Source: Streptomyces sp. ADI95-17 | GTDB taxonomy: Bacteria > Actinomycetota > Actinomycetes > Streptomycetales > Streptomycetaceae | Direction of reading: 5' to 3' | NCBI RefSeq assembly: GCF_003846175.1 | Contig: NZ_ML123054.1 | Coordinates: forward strand, 45,855 to 109,854 | Length of the DNA stretch: 64,000 nt | Shown here: in pieces, positions 17,518 to 25,543 of the stretch | How the letters are laid out: each line of letters begins with the position of its first letter | Position numbering within the stretch: position 1 is the stretch's first letter | Position numbers and translations under genes: made by a program | The notes under the pieces: model-generated | The model's database searches: none | Told to the model about the DNA's origin: nothing | The model's input: the letters and a program-made list of their open reading frames with translations, nothing else

Positions 17518-18777
17518 TCACCGCCCCCGGGGAACCCGGACCCCGGCCGTCGCGACGGCCAGCGCCAGGGCCGCCGCGCAGACCGGTACGACGTACCCCG
17601 TCACCTGTCCCGTGTGCTCGACCATCCAGCCGCCGGTCGCCGAGCCCGCCGCGATTCCGCCCAGCAACGCGGTCACGGCCAGCGTCATGCCCTCGTTCAA
17701 CTGGCCTTCCGGGGTGAGGCGTTGCACCAGGGTCATCCCGGTCACCATGGTCGGGGCCGTCGCCGCGCCGGCCAGCAGGAGTGCGCCGGCGAGGGCGGGC
17801 AGGGAATCGGTCGAGGCGGCGGCGAGGAGCGGGAGAGACATCAGGGCCGTCATTCCGGTCAGGCAGCCGAGCAGCCGGCGCCGGATGTCCGAGGCCGGGC
17901 GCAGCGATCCGTACAGCAGCCCGGCCACGCATGAGCCGGCCGCCTGGAGTGCCAGGATCGCGCCCCCGGCGTGGGCGATCGTGACGACCTCCATCGCGCC
18001 GAAGACCGCGCCGGTGGCGAGGAAGGCGGCGAGCAGCGCAGGCATGCCCGGGGTGCGGAGCGGGGTGCCCGCGTGGGTGCGGGGGGACACGGGGGGTTCG
18101 GTGGCGCGCTGGGCGGCGAAGATCAGTACGCCGGTCATCAGCAGGACCGCCCCGACGAGCGTTCCGGCCTCCGGGAAGAGCGCCGCGCACAGCAGTGCGG
18201 CCAGCGCCGGGCCGAGCATGAAGCAGAGTTCGTCCGCGGCCTGTTCGAAGGAGTTCGCGGTGTGCAGGGCGGCCGGGTCGCCCCGGTGCAGATGGGCCCA
18301 GCGGGCCCGGGACATCCCGCCCGTGTTGGGAGTGGTGGCGGTCGCCGCGTAGCAGGCGAAGAGGGTCCAGGCCGGGGCGTCGTAGTGCACGCAGAGCAGC
18401 AGGGCGAGCGAGCCGAGCGCGGCGATCGCGGTGGCGGGCACCGCGATCCTGGCCTGCCCGTACCGGTCGACGAGCCGGGCCGTCCAGGGGGCGACCACCG
18501 CCGTGGCGGCGAGGCCGGTCGCGGTGACCGCCCCGGCCAGGGCGTACGAGCCGCGCGAACCGGCGATCATGATGACCGCGCTGACGCTGAACATCCCCAT
18601 CGGCAGCCGGGCGATGAGATTGCCCGCGGTGAAGGCGCGGGCGCCCGGGGTGGCGAGCAGCCTGCGGTACGGGTTGGTGGACGCCCGCCGGGCGGGGGCG
18701 GTGCGCGGGGCGATGACCAGCAGGCCACCGGAGACGGTGAGCAGGGGAGTGGTGGCGGGCTTTCTCTCGTACGGCAT
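17518..18777 (-). CDS. MFS transporter, probable drug/metabolite exporter
   Basis: This 419-residue integral membrane protein has about 12 hydrophobic segments. The conserved loop between helices 2 and 3 appears as ARLVDRYGQARIA. Substrate is unknown. It is divergent from a LysR gene 82 bases away, the usual arrangement when a LysR protein controls an exporter. The A+T-richer gap holds TTGACG and TGTAAA words. Start is ATG 18777. Confidence 0.88.
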   Translation of the reverse strand: MPYERKPATTPLLTVSGGLLVIAPRTAPARRASTNPYRRLLATPGARAFTAGNLIARLPMGMFSVSAVIMIAGSRGSYALAGAVTATGLAATAVVAPWTARLVDRYGQARIAVPATAIAALGSLALLLCVHYDAPAWTLFACYAATATTPNTGGMSRARWAHLHRGDPAALHTANSFEQAADELCFMLGPALAALLCAALFPEAGTLVGAVLLMTGVLIFAAQRATEPPVSPRTHAGTPLRTPGMPALLAAFLATGAVFGAMEVVTIAHAGGAILALQAAGSCVAGLLYGSLRPASDIRRRLLGCLTGMTALMSLPLLAAASTDSLPALAGALLLAGAATAPTMVTGMTLVQRLTPEGQLNEGMTLAVTALLGGIAAGSATGGWMVEHTGQVTGYVVPVCAAALALAVATAGVRVPRGR

Positions 18778-18859
18778 GGATCAAGCCTCGGGGCGCACGG
18801 TGTCCGGGGTCCAACACCTGCTCCGTACCGATTGACGCATCTGTGTTGTAAATTCTGGT

Positions 18860-19870
18860 GTGGCCTTCTCCGATGACGATCCGGGTGCCTGGACGCGTTC
18901 CGCCGACACCCACGCCGACCCCCGGCTGCTCCGGGCCTTCGTCGCGGTCGCCGAGGAGCTGCACTTCACCCGCGCCGCCGCCCGGCTCTACATCGCCCAG
19001 CAGGCGCTGAGCCGCGACATCCGCCGGCTGGAGCGCGAGCTGGGTGCGGAGCTGTTTGTACGGACCACCCGGCAGGTCGCCCTCACCGCCGACGGCGAGC
19101 GGCTGCTGCCGTACGCGCGACGGGTGCTGGACGCGCACGCCGAGCTCACCGCGGCCTTCGCCGACCCCGCGGCCCGGCCGCTGTTCGTCGATCTCAACAC
19201 CGACGGCATGGCGGCCGCCCGGGTACTGGCCCGCGCCCGCGAACTGGCCCCGGCGTGCGAGCTGATGGCCCGGTTCGAGAGTGGTCTGACCTGGGCCGCG
19301 GGCGAGATCCTCGCCGGGCGGCTCGATGTCTCCTTCGGCCGGGCCGCCGGACTCGACCCCGGGGTACGGGCCCGGCTGGGTATGCGGCCGGTGCGGTACG
19401 AGCCGATGGCCGTGCTGCTCCCCGACGACCACCCGCTCGCCGCGCGCGAGACCGTCGCGCTCGGCGACCTGGCCGGGGAGACCGTCTACGCGGGCGACGG
19501 AAACCCGCGCACGAAGGAGTGGACGGACTTCGCCCGGCTGCTCTTCGCCGAGTGGGGCATCGAACTGGCGCCGCCCGTTCCGCTCGCGATAGGCGTGGCC
19601 GAATTCCAGCGGGTCATGGCCAAGGACCGGAACCCGGTGCTCGCCGTGGTCGACTTCCCGCCGATGCCCGGCACCGTGGTGCGTCCGCTGGTACGGCCCG
19701 TGCCGCTCTCGCCGCTCCTGCTGGTCTGGCGCAAGGGGCTGCGCCATCCCGGCCTGGACGCCCTGTGCGAAGCGGCGGCCCGGCTGGGCACCGAGGAGGG
19801 CTGGATGGTGCGTCCGGACGACAGCTGGCTTCCCGGGCCCGACGCGGCCCTGATGCTGGAGTCCGGCTGA
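18860..19870 (+). CDS. LysR-family transcriptional regulator
   Basis: This 336-residue regulator has an N-terminal winged HTH (about residues 15-75: LLRAFVAVAEELHFTRAAARLYIAQQALSR in two parts, then LERELGAELFVRT) and a C-terminal periplasmic-binding-protein-like effector domain. GTG 18860 is used; it leaves about 14 residues before the HTH. It is divergent from the MFS gene and is its most likely regulator; the effector is unknown. Confidence 0.9.
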   Translation: MAFSDDDPGAWTRSADTHADPRLLRAFVAVAEELHFTRAAARLYIAQQALSRDIRRLERELGAELFVRTTRQVALTADGERLLPYARRVLDAHAELTAAFADPAARPLFVDLNTDGMAAARVLARARELAPACELMARFESGLTWAAGEILAGRLDVSFGRAAGLDPGVRARLGMRPVRYEPMAVLLPDDHPLAARETVALGDLAGETVYAGDGNPRTKEWTDFARLLFAEWGIELAPPVPLAIGVAEFQRVMAKDRNPVLAVVDFPPMPGTVVRPLVRPVPLSPLLLVWRKGLRHPGLDALCEAAARLGTEEGWMVRPDDSWLPGPDAALMLESG

Positions 19871-20045
19871 GCGGGCGCGGTGTGCCCGAGGTATACCTTC
19901 GCCGGGCCGGGCACCGGTACGACCGCCTGGTGTCCGGTGACGTAACGGGCGGGAAATACGGGTGAACCAGCCCTGTCACGCATCATTGGCAGGCTCGCCC
20001 CTCGGCATCATCGGGCAGCAGCGGGACGAGAGCCGGGAAGACCAC

Positions 20046-21254
20046 ATGCACCAGGACGAACAGCACGGGCCCCTCGCGGGCTTCACCGTCGGGGTCACCG
20101 CCGCACGGCGCGCGGAGGAGTTCGGCGCGCTGCTGGAACGACGCGGCGCCACGGTCCTGCACGCACCCGCCCTGCGGATCGTGCCGCTCGCCGACGACGG
20201 CGAACTCCTCGCCGCCACCCGTTCGATCGTCGGGTCCGCCCCCGATGTGGTCGTCGCCACCACCGCGGTCGGCTTCCGCGGCTGGATCGAGGCCGCCGCG
20301 GACTGGGGCCTGGGCGAGCGGCTGCTGGCGGCTCTGGGCGGCGCCGAACTGCTGGCCCGCGGCCCCAAGGTCAAGGGCGCCGTCCGGGCCGCCGGGCTGA
20401 CCGAGACGTGGTCACCCGCCTCCGAGTCCATGGCCGAGGTCCTGGAACGGCTCCTGGACGAGGGCGTGGCGGGCCGCCGCATCGCCCTCCAACTGCACGG
20501 CGAACCCCTCCCCGGCTTCATCGAGTCGCTGCGCGCCGGCGGCGCCGAGGTCCTCGCCGTACCCGTCTACCGCTGGACGGACCCCGAGGACATCGCCCCG
20601 CTCGACCGGCTGCTCGACACCACCCTCGCCCGCGGTCTGGACGCCCTCACCTTCACCAGCGCCCCGGCCGCCGCCTCACTGCTCGGCCGGGCCGAGAAAC
20701 GCGGGCTGCTCCCGGAGCTCCTGAGCGCGCTGCGCGAAGACGTCCTCGTGGCCTGCGTGGGACCGGTCACCGCCCTGCCGTTGCAGGCCCGGGGCATCGG
20801 AACCGTCCAGCCGGAACGTTTCCGGATCGCCCCGCTCGTCCAGCTGATCTGCCAGGAACTCCCCGCCAGGGCACCGGCGTTGCCGGTCGCCGGTCACCGG
20901 GTCGAGATCCGGGGCCATGCCGTGATCGTCGACGGCGAGCCGCGCCCGGTGCCGCCCGCCGGGATGGCGCTGCTGCACACCCTGGCCCGCCGGCCGGGCT
21001 GGGTGGTGGCCCGCGCCGATCTGCTGCGGGCGCTGCCGGGTGGCGGCACGGACGAGCACGCGGTGGAGACGGCCATGGCGCGGCTGCGTACGGCACTGGG
21101 CGCGCCCCGCCTGATCCAGACGGTCGTCAAGCGCGGCTACCGGCTGGCGCTGGACCCGGTGGTGGCGGTGGACGGTGGGGTGGATGACGGGGTGGACGAC
21201 AGGGCGGACGACGGAGTGGGTGGCGGGGCGGATGGTGGTCCGGCGCGGTCATGA
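20046..21254 (+). CDS. HemD-type uroporphyrinogen-III synthase fused to a winged-helix domain
   Basis: Residues about 10-265 match uroporphyrinogen-III synthase, which closes hydroxymethylbilane into the tetrapyrrole ring. Residues about 285-385 are an OmpR-type winged helix (HAVETAMARLRTALG, VVKRGYRLAL). Such fusions are known in actinobacteria and act near nitrate/nitrite genes, for example Mycobacterium Rv0260c as I recall, so it may be a regulator rather than an enzyme. The tail is a low-complexity Gly/Asp/Val run. ATG 20046 is preceded by GGGAAG; upstream in-frame residues were rejected as non-coding. Confidence 0.85.
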   Translation: MHQDEQHGPLAGFTVGVTAARRAEEFGALLERRGATVLHAPALRIVPLADDGELLAATRSIVGSAPDVVVATTAVGFRGWIEAAADWGLGERLLAALGGAELLARGPKVKGAVRAAGLTETWSPASESMAEVLERLLDEGVAGRRIALQLHGEPLPGFIESLRAGGAEVLAVPVYRWTDPEDIAPLDRLLDTTLARGLDALTFTSAPAAASLLGRAEKRGLLPELLSALREDVLVACVGPVTALPLQARGIGTVQPERFRIAPLVQLICQELPARAPALPVAGHRVEIRGHAVIVDGEPRPVPPAGMALLHTLARRPGWVVARADLLRALPGGGTDEHAVETAMARLRTALGAPRLIQTVVKRGYRLALDPVVAVDGGVDDGVDDRADDGVGGGADGGPARS

Positions 21255-21343
21255 CCGCGTTGCCGGTTTCTCCGGCGGGGTCCGTTGTCAGTGCCGCTTG
21301 TTACAACGGACGCAGGCAGGAAAGACCAGTGGGAGGGGGCCCT

Positions 21344-21718
21344 GTGGGTACCTGGGGCAGCGGGAATTTCGACAGTGACACGGCCGCGGACCATCTGTCC
21401 GGCATCACCGGACGTCTCGTCTCGGAGATCGAGGAGGCGATGGCCGGCGACCCGGTCGGCCTGGAGCCCGACGAGTACGACGGCGTCGCCGTGCCGTGCA
21501 ACGTCGAGCTGCTGTGCCTGATGGCGGAGCAGGGGTATGTGGGCGCGGGTGTGCCGGAGCCTGCGGTGGTCGAGAAGTGGAAGAAGACGTTCATGGACGT
21601 GTGGGAGCGGACCATCGACGGCCTGGAGCCCGGGCAGGGGTACAAGGAGGACAGACGCGCGGAGCTGATCCGTACCTTCGACCGGCTGGCGGCTTTGGCG
21701 GACCGGGAGCACGCCTAG
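21344..21718 (+). CDS. DUF4259 domain protein
   Basis: This 124-residue protein opens with MGTWGSGNFDSDTAADHL, the hallmark of DUF4259, and ends in a helix-rich half. GTG 21344 is preceded by GGGAGGGGG. Function of the family is not known to me. Confidence 0.82.
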   Translation: MGTWGSGNFDSDTAADHLSGITGRLVSEIEEAMAGDPVGLEPDEYDGVAVPCNVELLCLMAEQGYVGAGVPEPAVVEKWKKTFMDVWERTIDGLEPGQGYKEDRRAELIRTFDRLAALADREHA

Positions 21719-21808
21719 GAGTAAGGGGGCGCGAGGGGGCGTGAAGTGGGCGCATGGCAGGCGCGGGGCTGGCATGGTGCCGGAATCGTGCCGGGATAGC
21801 GTGCGGGG

Positions 21809-22372
21809 ATGAACCATGACATCCACCGGCTCGACGGGGAAGTACGACTCCGTCCCGTCACCCCGGACGACGCCGCCTCCCTCGCCGTCGCACTGACCCG
21901 CAGCCGCACGTACATGCAGCCCTGGGAGCCCGTGCGGCCCGACTCCTTCTACACCGAGCAGGGGCAGCGGGAGCGGCTGGCAGCGCTGCTCGCGGACCGT
22001 GACGCGGGACGGGCGATGCCCTGGGTGCTCGCCGACGAGGAGGACCGCGCGATCGGCGCGTTCAACCTGAACAGCATCGTGCTCGGGCCGTTCCGCAGCG
22101 GGACGCTCGGCTACTGGGTCGACGTCGAGCACGCGGGCCGCGGTCTCGCCACGGCCGCCGTGGAGCGGATCTGCGAGCTGGCCGGGGATGAGCTGCGCCT
22201 GCACCGGGTGGAGGCGGGGACGGTGGTGGACAACTTCGCCTCGCAGCGGGTGCTCGCCAAGTGCGGCTTCGAGCAGTTCGGGATGGCCCCGCGCTACCTC
22301 CACATCAACGGCGAGTGGCGCGACCACTGCCTGTTCCAGCGGATCCTGCACGACGGTCCGCCCACGGGCTGA
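21809..22372 (+). CDS. GNAT N-acetyltransferase, RimJ/RimL type
   Basis: This 187-residue acetyltransferase transfers acetyl from acetyl-CoA to an amine. It has the RimJ/L-like start (VRLRPVTPDDAASL), the acetyl-CoA loop HAGRGLATAAVE, and the RVLAKCGFEQFG end that carries the usual NxxSxxVLxKxGF pattern in altered form. Substrate is unknown. ATG 21809 is used. It converges on a second GNAT gene. Confidence 0.88.
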   Translation: MNHDIHRLDGEVRLRPVTPDDAASLAVALTRSRTYMQPWEPVRPDSFYTEQGQRERLAALLADRDAGRAMPWVLADEEDRAIGAFNLNSIVLGPFRSGTLGYWVDVEHAGRGLATAAVERICELAGDELRLHRVEAGTVVDNFASQRVLAKCGFEQFGMAPRYLHINGEWRDHCLFQRILHDGPPTG

Positions 22373-22396
22373 GCGACCGGCCGGGGCAGTCGGCCG

Positions 22397-22948
22397 TCAG
22401 AGGTCCCCGGTGCGCAGCCGTGCGTGCCGATGCCCGTCCAGCGGCCACGGCGGCCGCGCCGGAAGCACCTCCGCGAAGCCGTACCCGCTCTTCTCCGCGA
22501 CCCGGCAGGATGCCTCGTTGCCCACCTGGTGCAGCAGGTCGAGCCGCGTCAGCGCGTCCTTGGCGAACGTCTCGAACGCCCAGTCGCCGAGGGCCCCGAG
22601 CGCCAGTGGTGCGATCCCGCGGCCGCGGGCGGGGGCAGCGGTCCAGTAGCCGACCTCCGCGTTGTCCGAGCCCGGTGCGGGGTACTTGAGCGCCACATTG
22701 CCGACCGGTTCGCTCCCGTGATCGCGGTCCACCACCGCGAAGCTGAAGTAACTGCCGGACTCCCACCCTTCCTGCCGCACCCGCAGCCACCGCTGCGCCG
22801 TCGCCTCGTCCCTGACCTGGGACCGCAGCATGGTGCGCATCGCGGGATCTAGGTACGCCTCGATCAGCGCCGGGACGTCCTCGGCCAGCCAGGGCCGGAG
22901 CAGGAGCGGCCCGGCCGAGAGGGTGGTGGAGACGGGGTCGTCGTTCAT
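22397..22948 (-). CDS. GNAT N-acetyltransferase
   Basis: This 183-residue acetyltransferase has a GPLLLRPWLAEDVPALIEAY start, the pyrophosphate loop ARGRGIAPLAL and the end NEASCRVAEKSGYGF, all typical of RimJ/L-like GNATs. The start MNDDPV at 22948 was chosen, since upstream in-frame residues are Pro/Arg-rich and look non-coding. It is convergent with the GNAT gene at 21809, with 24 bases between them. Confidence 0.87.
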   Translation of the reverse strand: MNDDPVSTTLSAGPLLLRPWLAEDVPALIEAYLDPAMRTMLRSQVRDEATAQRWLRVRQEGWESGSYFSFAVVDRDHGSEPVGNVALKYPAPGSDNAEVGYWTAAPARGRGIAPLALGALGDWAFETFAKDALTRLDLLHQVGNEASCRVAEKSGYGFAEVLPARPPWPLDGHRHARLRTGDL

Positions 22949-23059
22949 CCGGACACCGTACGGCGCCCGCGCGACGACCCGTGGGGCGGCAGGGGTTCCG
23001 GGCGGGCGCCGCGAGGGGCACCCTGGGGGAGACCCCACCGGTGACCCCGAGGCGGTGAC

Positions 23060-23677
23060 ATGCGCATGGCGGCCGGCAAGAGTTCGTGCGACTGGCGGTT
23101 CGACTCAGGTCGGCCCTGCCTGGACCTGGTGGCGACAGGGGTCGGAACCACCGGCGCGTGTGAACTGCTCGACTGTGCCGAGCGGCTCGCGGACTGGCTC
23201 CTCGCCGCCGGACTCGTACCGGACGGCACCCGCCTCGACGCCGTGGACGAGAGCTGGGTGGTGCGCTTCCGGCAGTTGCGGACCGGCGTCGAACGGCTGC
23301 TGACTGCCGAACTCGGCGGCCGTGGCGCCGGGAGCGCCCTGGAACGGGTCAACGCGCTCGCCGCCGAGGCGCCACCGGGCCTGCGGGCCGTGCGCGGCAG
23401 CGGCGGCAGGCTGGTACGGGCACTGAGCGACGATCCCGAGTGCGGCGCACTGCTGGCCGCCGTCGCCCGCGACGCCGTGGAACTCCTCACCGACCCCGTG
23501 GCGCGGGCCGGGCTGCGCCGCTGCGAGGCCGACAACTGCCGCCGTCTCTACCTGGACACCTCGCGCGGCCGGCGCCGCCGCTGGTGCTCCGGCGAGGTCT
23601 GCGGGAACCGCGAGCGGGTGGCCCGGCACCGGCGTCGGGCGGCGGCCTCGGCGGTGCCGGACGCGGCTGTTCCGTAG
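23060..23677 (+). CDS. CGNR zinc-finger (ABATE domain) protein
   Basis: This 205-residue protein of the ABATE/CGNR family is a likely stress-linked transcription regulator. The N-terminal part (FDSGRPCLDLVATG) is the ABATE domain. The C-terminal part has the zinc finger with two Cys in CEADNCRRLYLD and the CSGEVCGNRERVARHRRR motif. Either ATG 23060 or 23066 may be the start. The family often acts as a stand-alone regulator. Confidence 0.85.
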   Translation: MRMAAGKSSCDWRFDSGRPCLDLVATGVGTTGACELLDCAERLADWLLAAGLVPDGTRLDAVDESWVVRFRQLRTGVERLLTAELGGRGAGSALERVNALAAEAPPGLRAVRGSGGRLVRALSDDPECGALLAAVARDAVELLTDPVARAGLRRCEADNCRRLYLDTSRGRRRRWCSGEVCGNRERVARHRRRAAASAVPDAAVP

Positions 23678-23735
23678 CGGGGGTGGAGGGCGGCTGTCCC
23701 GTAGCGGGTGGAGGACCCCGGGCCGGGGCCCTGAA

Positions 23736-23823
23736 GAATCCTGCGGCCGGTCCGCAGGAATCGCGCGGTCGGTCCGAAAAGAATCCTCGGCCGGTCCGAA
23801 AGATTCCTCGGCCGGTTTGAACG
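23736..23823. repeat. Four degenerate 21-23-base repeats upstream of the ECF sigma gene
   Basis: Copies start at 23736, 23758, 23781 and 23802 and share the pattern GAATCC..CGGCCGGTCCG. The spacing is close to two helical turns. They end where a possible ECF promoter begins, so they may be regulator sites. Confidence 0.55.
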
Positions 23824-23845
23824 GATCGCGGTCCGTCCCCGTATT
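23816..23845 (+). promoter_or_regulatory. Possible ECF-type promoter of the sigma operon
   Basis: TTTGAACG (-35, GAAC at 23819-23822) and CGTATT (-10 at 23840-23845) are 17 bases apart. They resemble ECF consensus elements (GAAC and CGT). The site lies about 45 bases before the sigma gene and would fit autoregulation. The assignment rests on the two words and their spacing. Confidence 0.35.
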
Positions 23846-23889
23846 CGATGACCTAGGAGCTCCACAGGGTTTCGACCGGGAGGGTTCGG

Positions 23890-24543
23890 GTGCGCAAGGA
23901 TGCGGCCGTGGCCGGTGATCGTCCGCACAGAGCTCGGCATCGCGGCGAGCAGCCACCGTCACTCGCCCCGCCCCCGCCCCCGCACGCCTCCGCGTCCTTC
24001 TCCGCGTCCTCGCCCCCCTCCTCGTCGCCTTGCGCCGTCCCGGACGAGGAGCTGATGCGGGCGCTCTACCGCGAGCATGCCGGGCCCCTGTTCGCGTACG
24101 TGCTCCGGCTGGTCGCCGGTGACCGGCAGCGCGCCGAGGACGTGGTGCAGGAGACGCTCATCCGGGCCTGGAAGAACGCCGGGCGGCTGGGCGGCGCGAC
24201 CGGATCGGTCCGGCCCTGGCTGGTGACGGTCGCCCGGCGCATCGTCATCGACGGTCACCGCAGCAGACAGGCCCGGCCGCCCGAGGTCGATCCGTCGCCG
24301 CTGGAGGCAGTGCCCGCGGAGGACGAGATGGAGAAGGCGCTGTGGCTGATGACGCTGTCCGAGGCGCTCGACGATCTGACCACCGCGCACCGGGAGGCCT
24401 TGGTCGAGACCTACTTCAAGGGCCGCACGGTCAGTGAGGCGGCCGAGGTGCTGGGCATTCCGAGCGGGACGGTACGGTCGCGGGTCTTCTACGCACTGCG
24501 CTCGATGAAGCTCGCACTGGAGGAGAGGGGGATCACCGCATGA
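23890..24543 (+). CDS. ECF RNA polymerase sigma factor
   Basis: This 217-residue ECF sigma factor has a disordered Pro/Ser-rich N-terminus of about 50 residues. Region 2 follows (LYREHAGPLFAYVLRL, then AEDVVQETLIRAW) and then region 4 (HREALVETYFKGRTVSEAAEVLGI and VRSRVFYALR). It overlaps the next gene by four bases (ATGA at 24540-24543), which encodes its anti-sigma factor. It resembles the SigL class as I remember it. GTG 23890 is used; the extension could be shorter in reality. Confidence 0.9.
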   Translation: MRKDAAVAGDRPHRARHRGEQPPSLAPPPPPHASASFSASSPPSSSPCAVPDEELMRALYREHAGPLFAYVLRLVAGDRQRAEDVVQETLIRAWKNAGRLGGATGSVRPWLVTVARRIVIDGHRSRQARPPEVDPSPLEAVPAEDEMEKALWLMTLSEALDDLTTAHREALVETYFKGRTVSEAAEVLGIPSGTVRSRVFYALRSMKLALEERGITA

Positions 24544-25439
24544 ACGACGACCACGAGTGGGAGCCCTTCGGGCTCAGGCCGACCGGCCCCCGCGGCCCCG
24601 TCGGCCCTGTCGACCTCTCCGGCCTCTCCGGCCTTTCCGACCTCTCCACCCCCGTCGACCCGGCCGGGCACGACGCCGCCGGTGCGTACCTCCTCGGTGT
24701 TCTCGACGACGCCGAGGCGTCCGTCTTCGAGGCGCACCTGGCCGGCTGCGACCTGTGCGCCGCCAGGCTCGACGAGCTCGCCGGCCTGGAACCCGTGCTC
24801 GCGCGGGTCTCCGAGTCCCGGGGTGCGCCCGCCGCCCGGTACGTACCGGGGCAGCCCGGCCCCCACGTGCTGGAGCGGCTGGTCGACGAGGTGACGGCCG
24901 GGCGGCTCCGGCGCAGGCGCCGCTCCGTGTTTCTGGTTGCGGCAGCGGTGGCGCTGATCATCGGCGGCCCGGTGGTCGCGGTCCTGGCGGGCGGCGGCGA
25001 CGGACCGACGACGCGGGCGGCCGGACCGTACCCCACCGGCTCCACCGCCCCCACGAACCCCACCGGCTATACCGACCCCGCCGAGGGCGTCGCTTTCCGC
25101 CGCATGCCGGAGAAGGTGCGGGCCACCGATCCCCGCACCCGGGTCTCCGCCTCGGTCGGCATGGCGGAGAGGCCCTGGGGCACCAGCACCGTGCTGGAGC
25201 TCAGGAACGTGACGGGCCCGCAGAAATGCCGCCTGATCGCGGTGTCGAGGACCGGCGAGGAAGAGGTCGTCACCTCCTGGTCCGTACCGGAGTGGGGGTA
25301 CGGCATCGAGGACTCCCCGTACCCGGGTGCGGAATACCCGCTCTATGTCTCCGGCGGTGCGGCCATGGGGCGGGGCGACATCGACCATTTCGAGGTGCGT
25401 ACGTTCGACGGCAGGCGGCTGGTCGAGGTCGATGCCTGA
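24540..25439 (+). CDS. Membrane anti-sigma factor with zinc-binding ZAS motif
   Basis: This 299-residue partner of the upstream sigma factor holds it inactive at the membrane. The cytoplasmic part carries the HxxxCxxC motif (HLAGCDLC) of zinc-binding anti-sigma domains. One membrane helix follows (VFLVAAAVALIIGGPVVAVLAG), then an external domain of about 140 residues that may sense a signal. The gene overlaps the sigma gene by four bases, so translation is coupled. Confidence 0.9.
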   Translation: MNDDHEWEPFGLRPTGPRGPVGPVDLSGLSGLSDLSTPVDPAGHDAAGAYLLGVLDDAEASVFEAHLAGCDLCAARLDELAGLEPVLARVSESRGAPAARYVPGQPGPHVLERLVDEVTAGRLRRRRRSVFLVAAAVALIIGGPVVAVLAGGGDGPTTRAAGPYPTGSTAPTNPTGYTDPAEGVAFRRMPEKVRATDPRTRVSASVGMAERPWGTSTVLELRNVTGPQKCRLIAVSRTGEEEVVTSWSVPEWGYGIEDSPYPGAEYPLYVSGGAAMGRGDIDHFEVRTFDGRRLVEVDA

Positions 25440-25543
25440 CCGAGACCCCCGGCAGACCATTTCGAGACGCGCGGCAGGTGCGCGGCGGGTCACCCTTCGC
25501 ATAAGGTTGACGGCTGCCCAATGCACGTCAGAAGGGGGCCTCG

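Noticed and set aside
25440..25543. Rifamycin-associated element upstream of the HelD-type gene
   Set aside because: No 19-base palindrome of the expected kind was found in this short interval.
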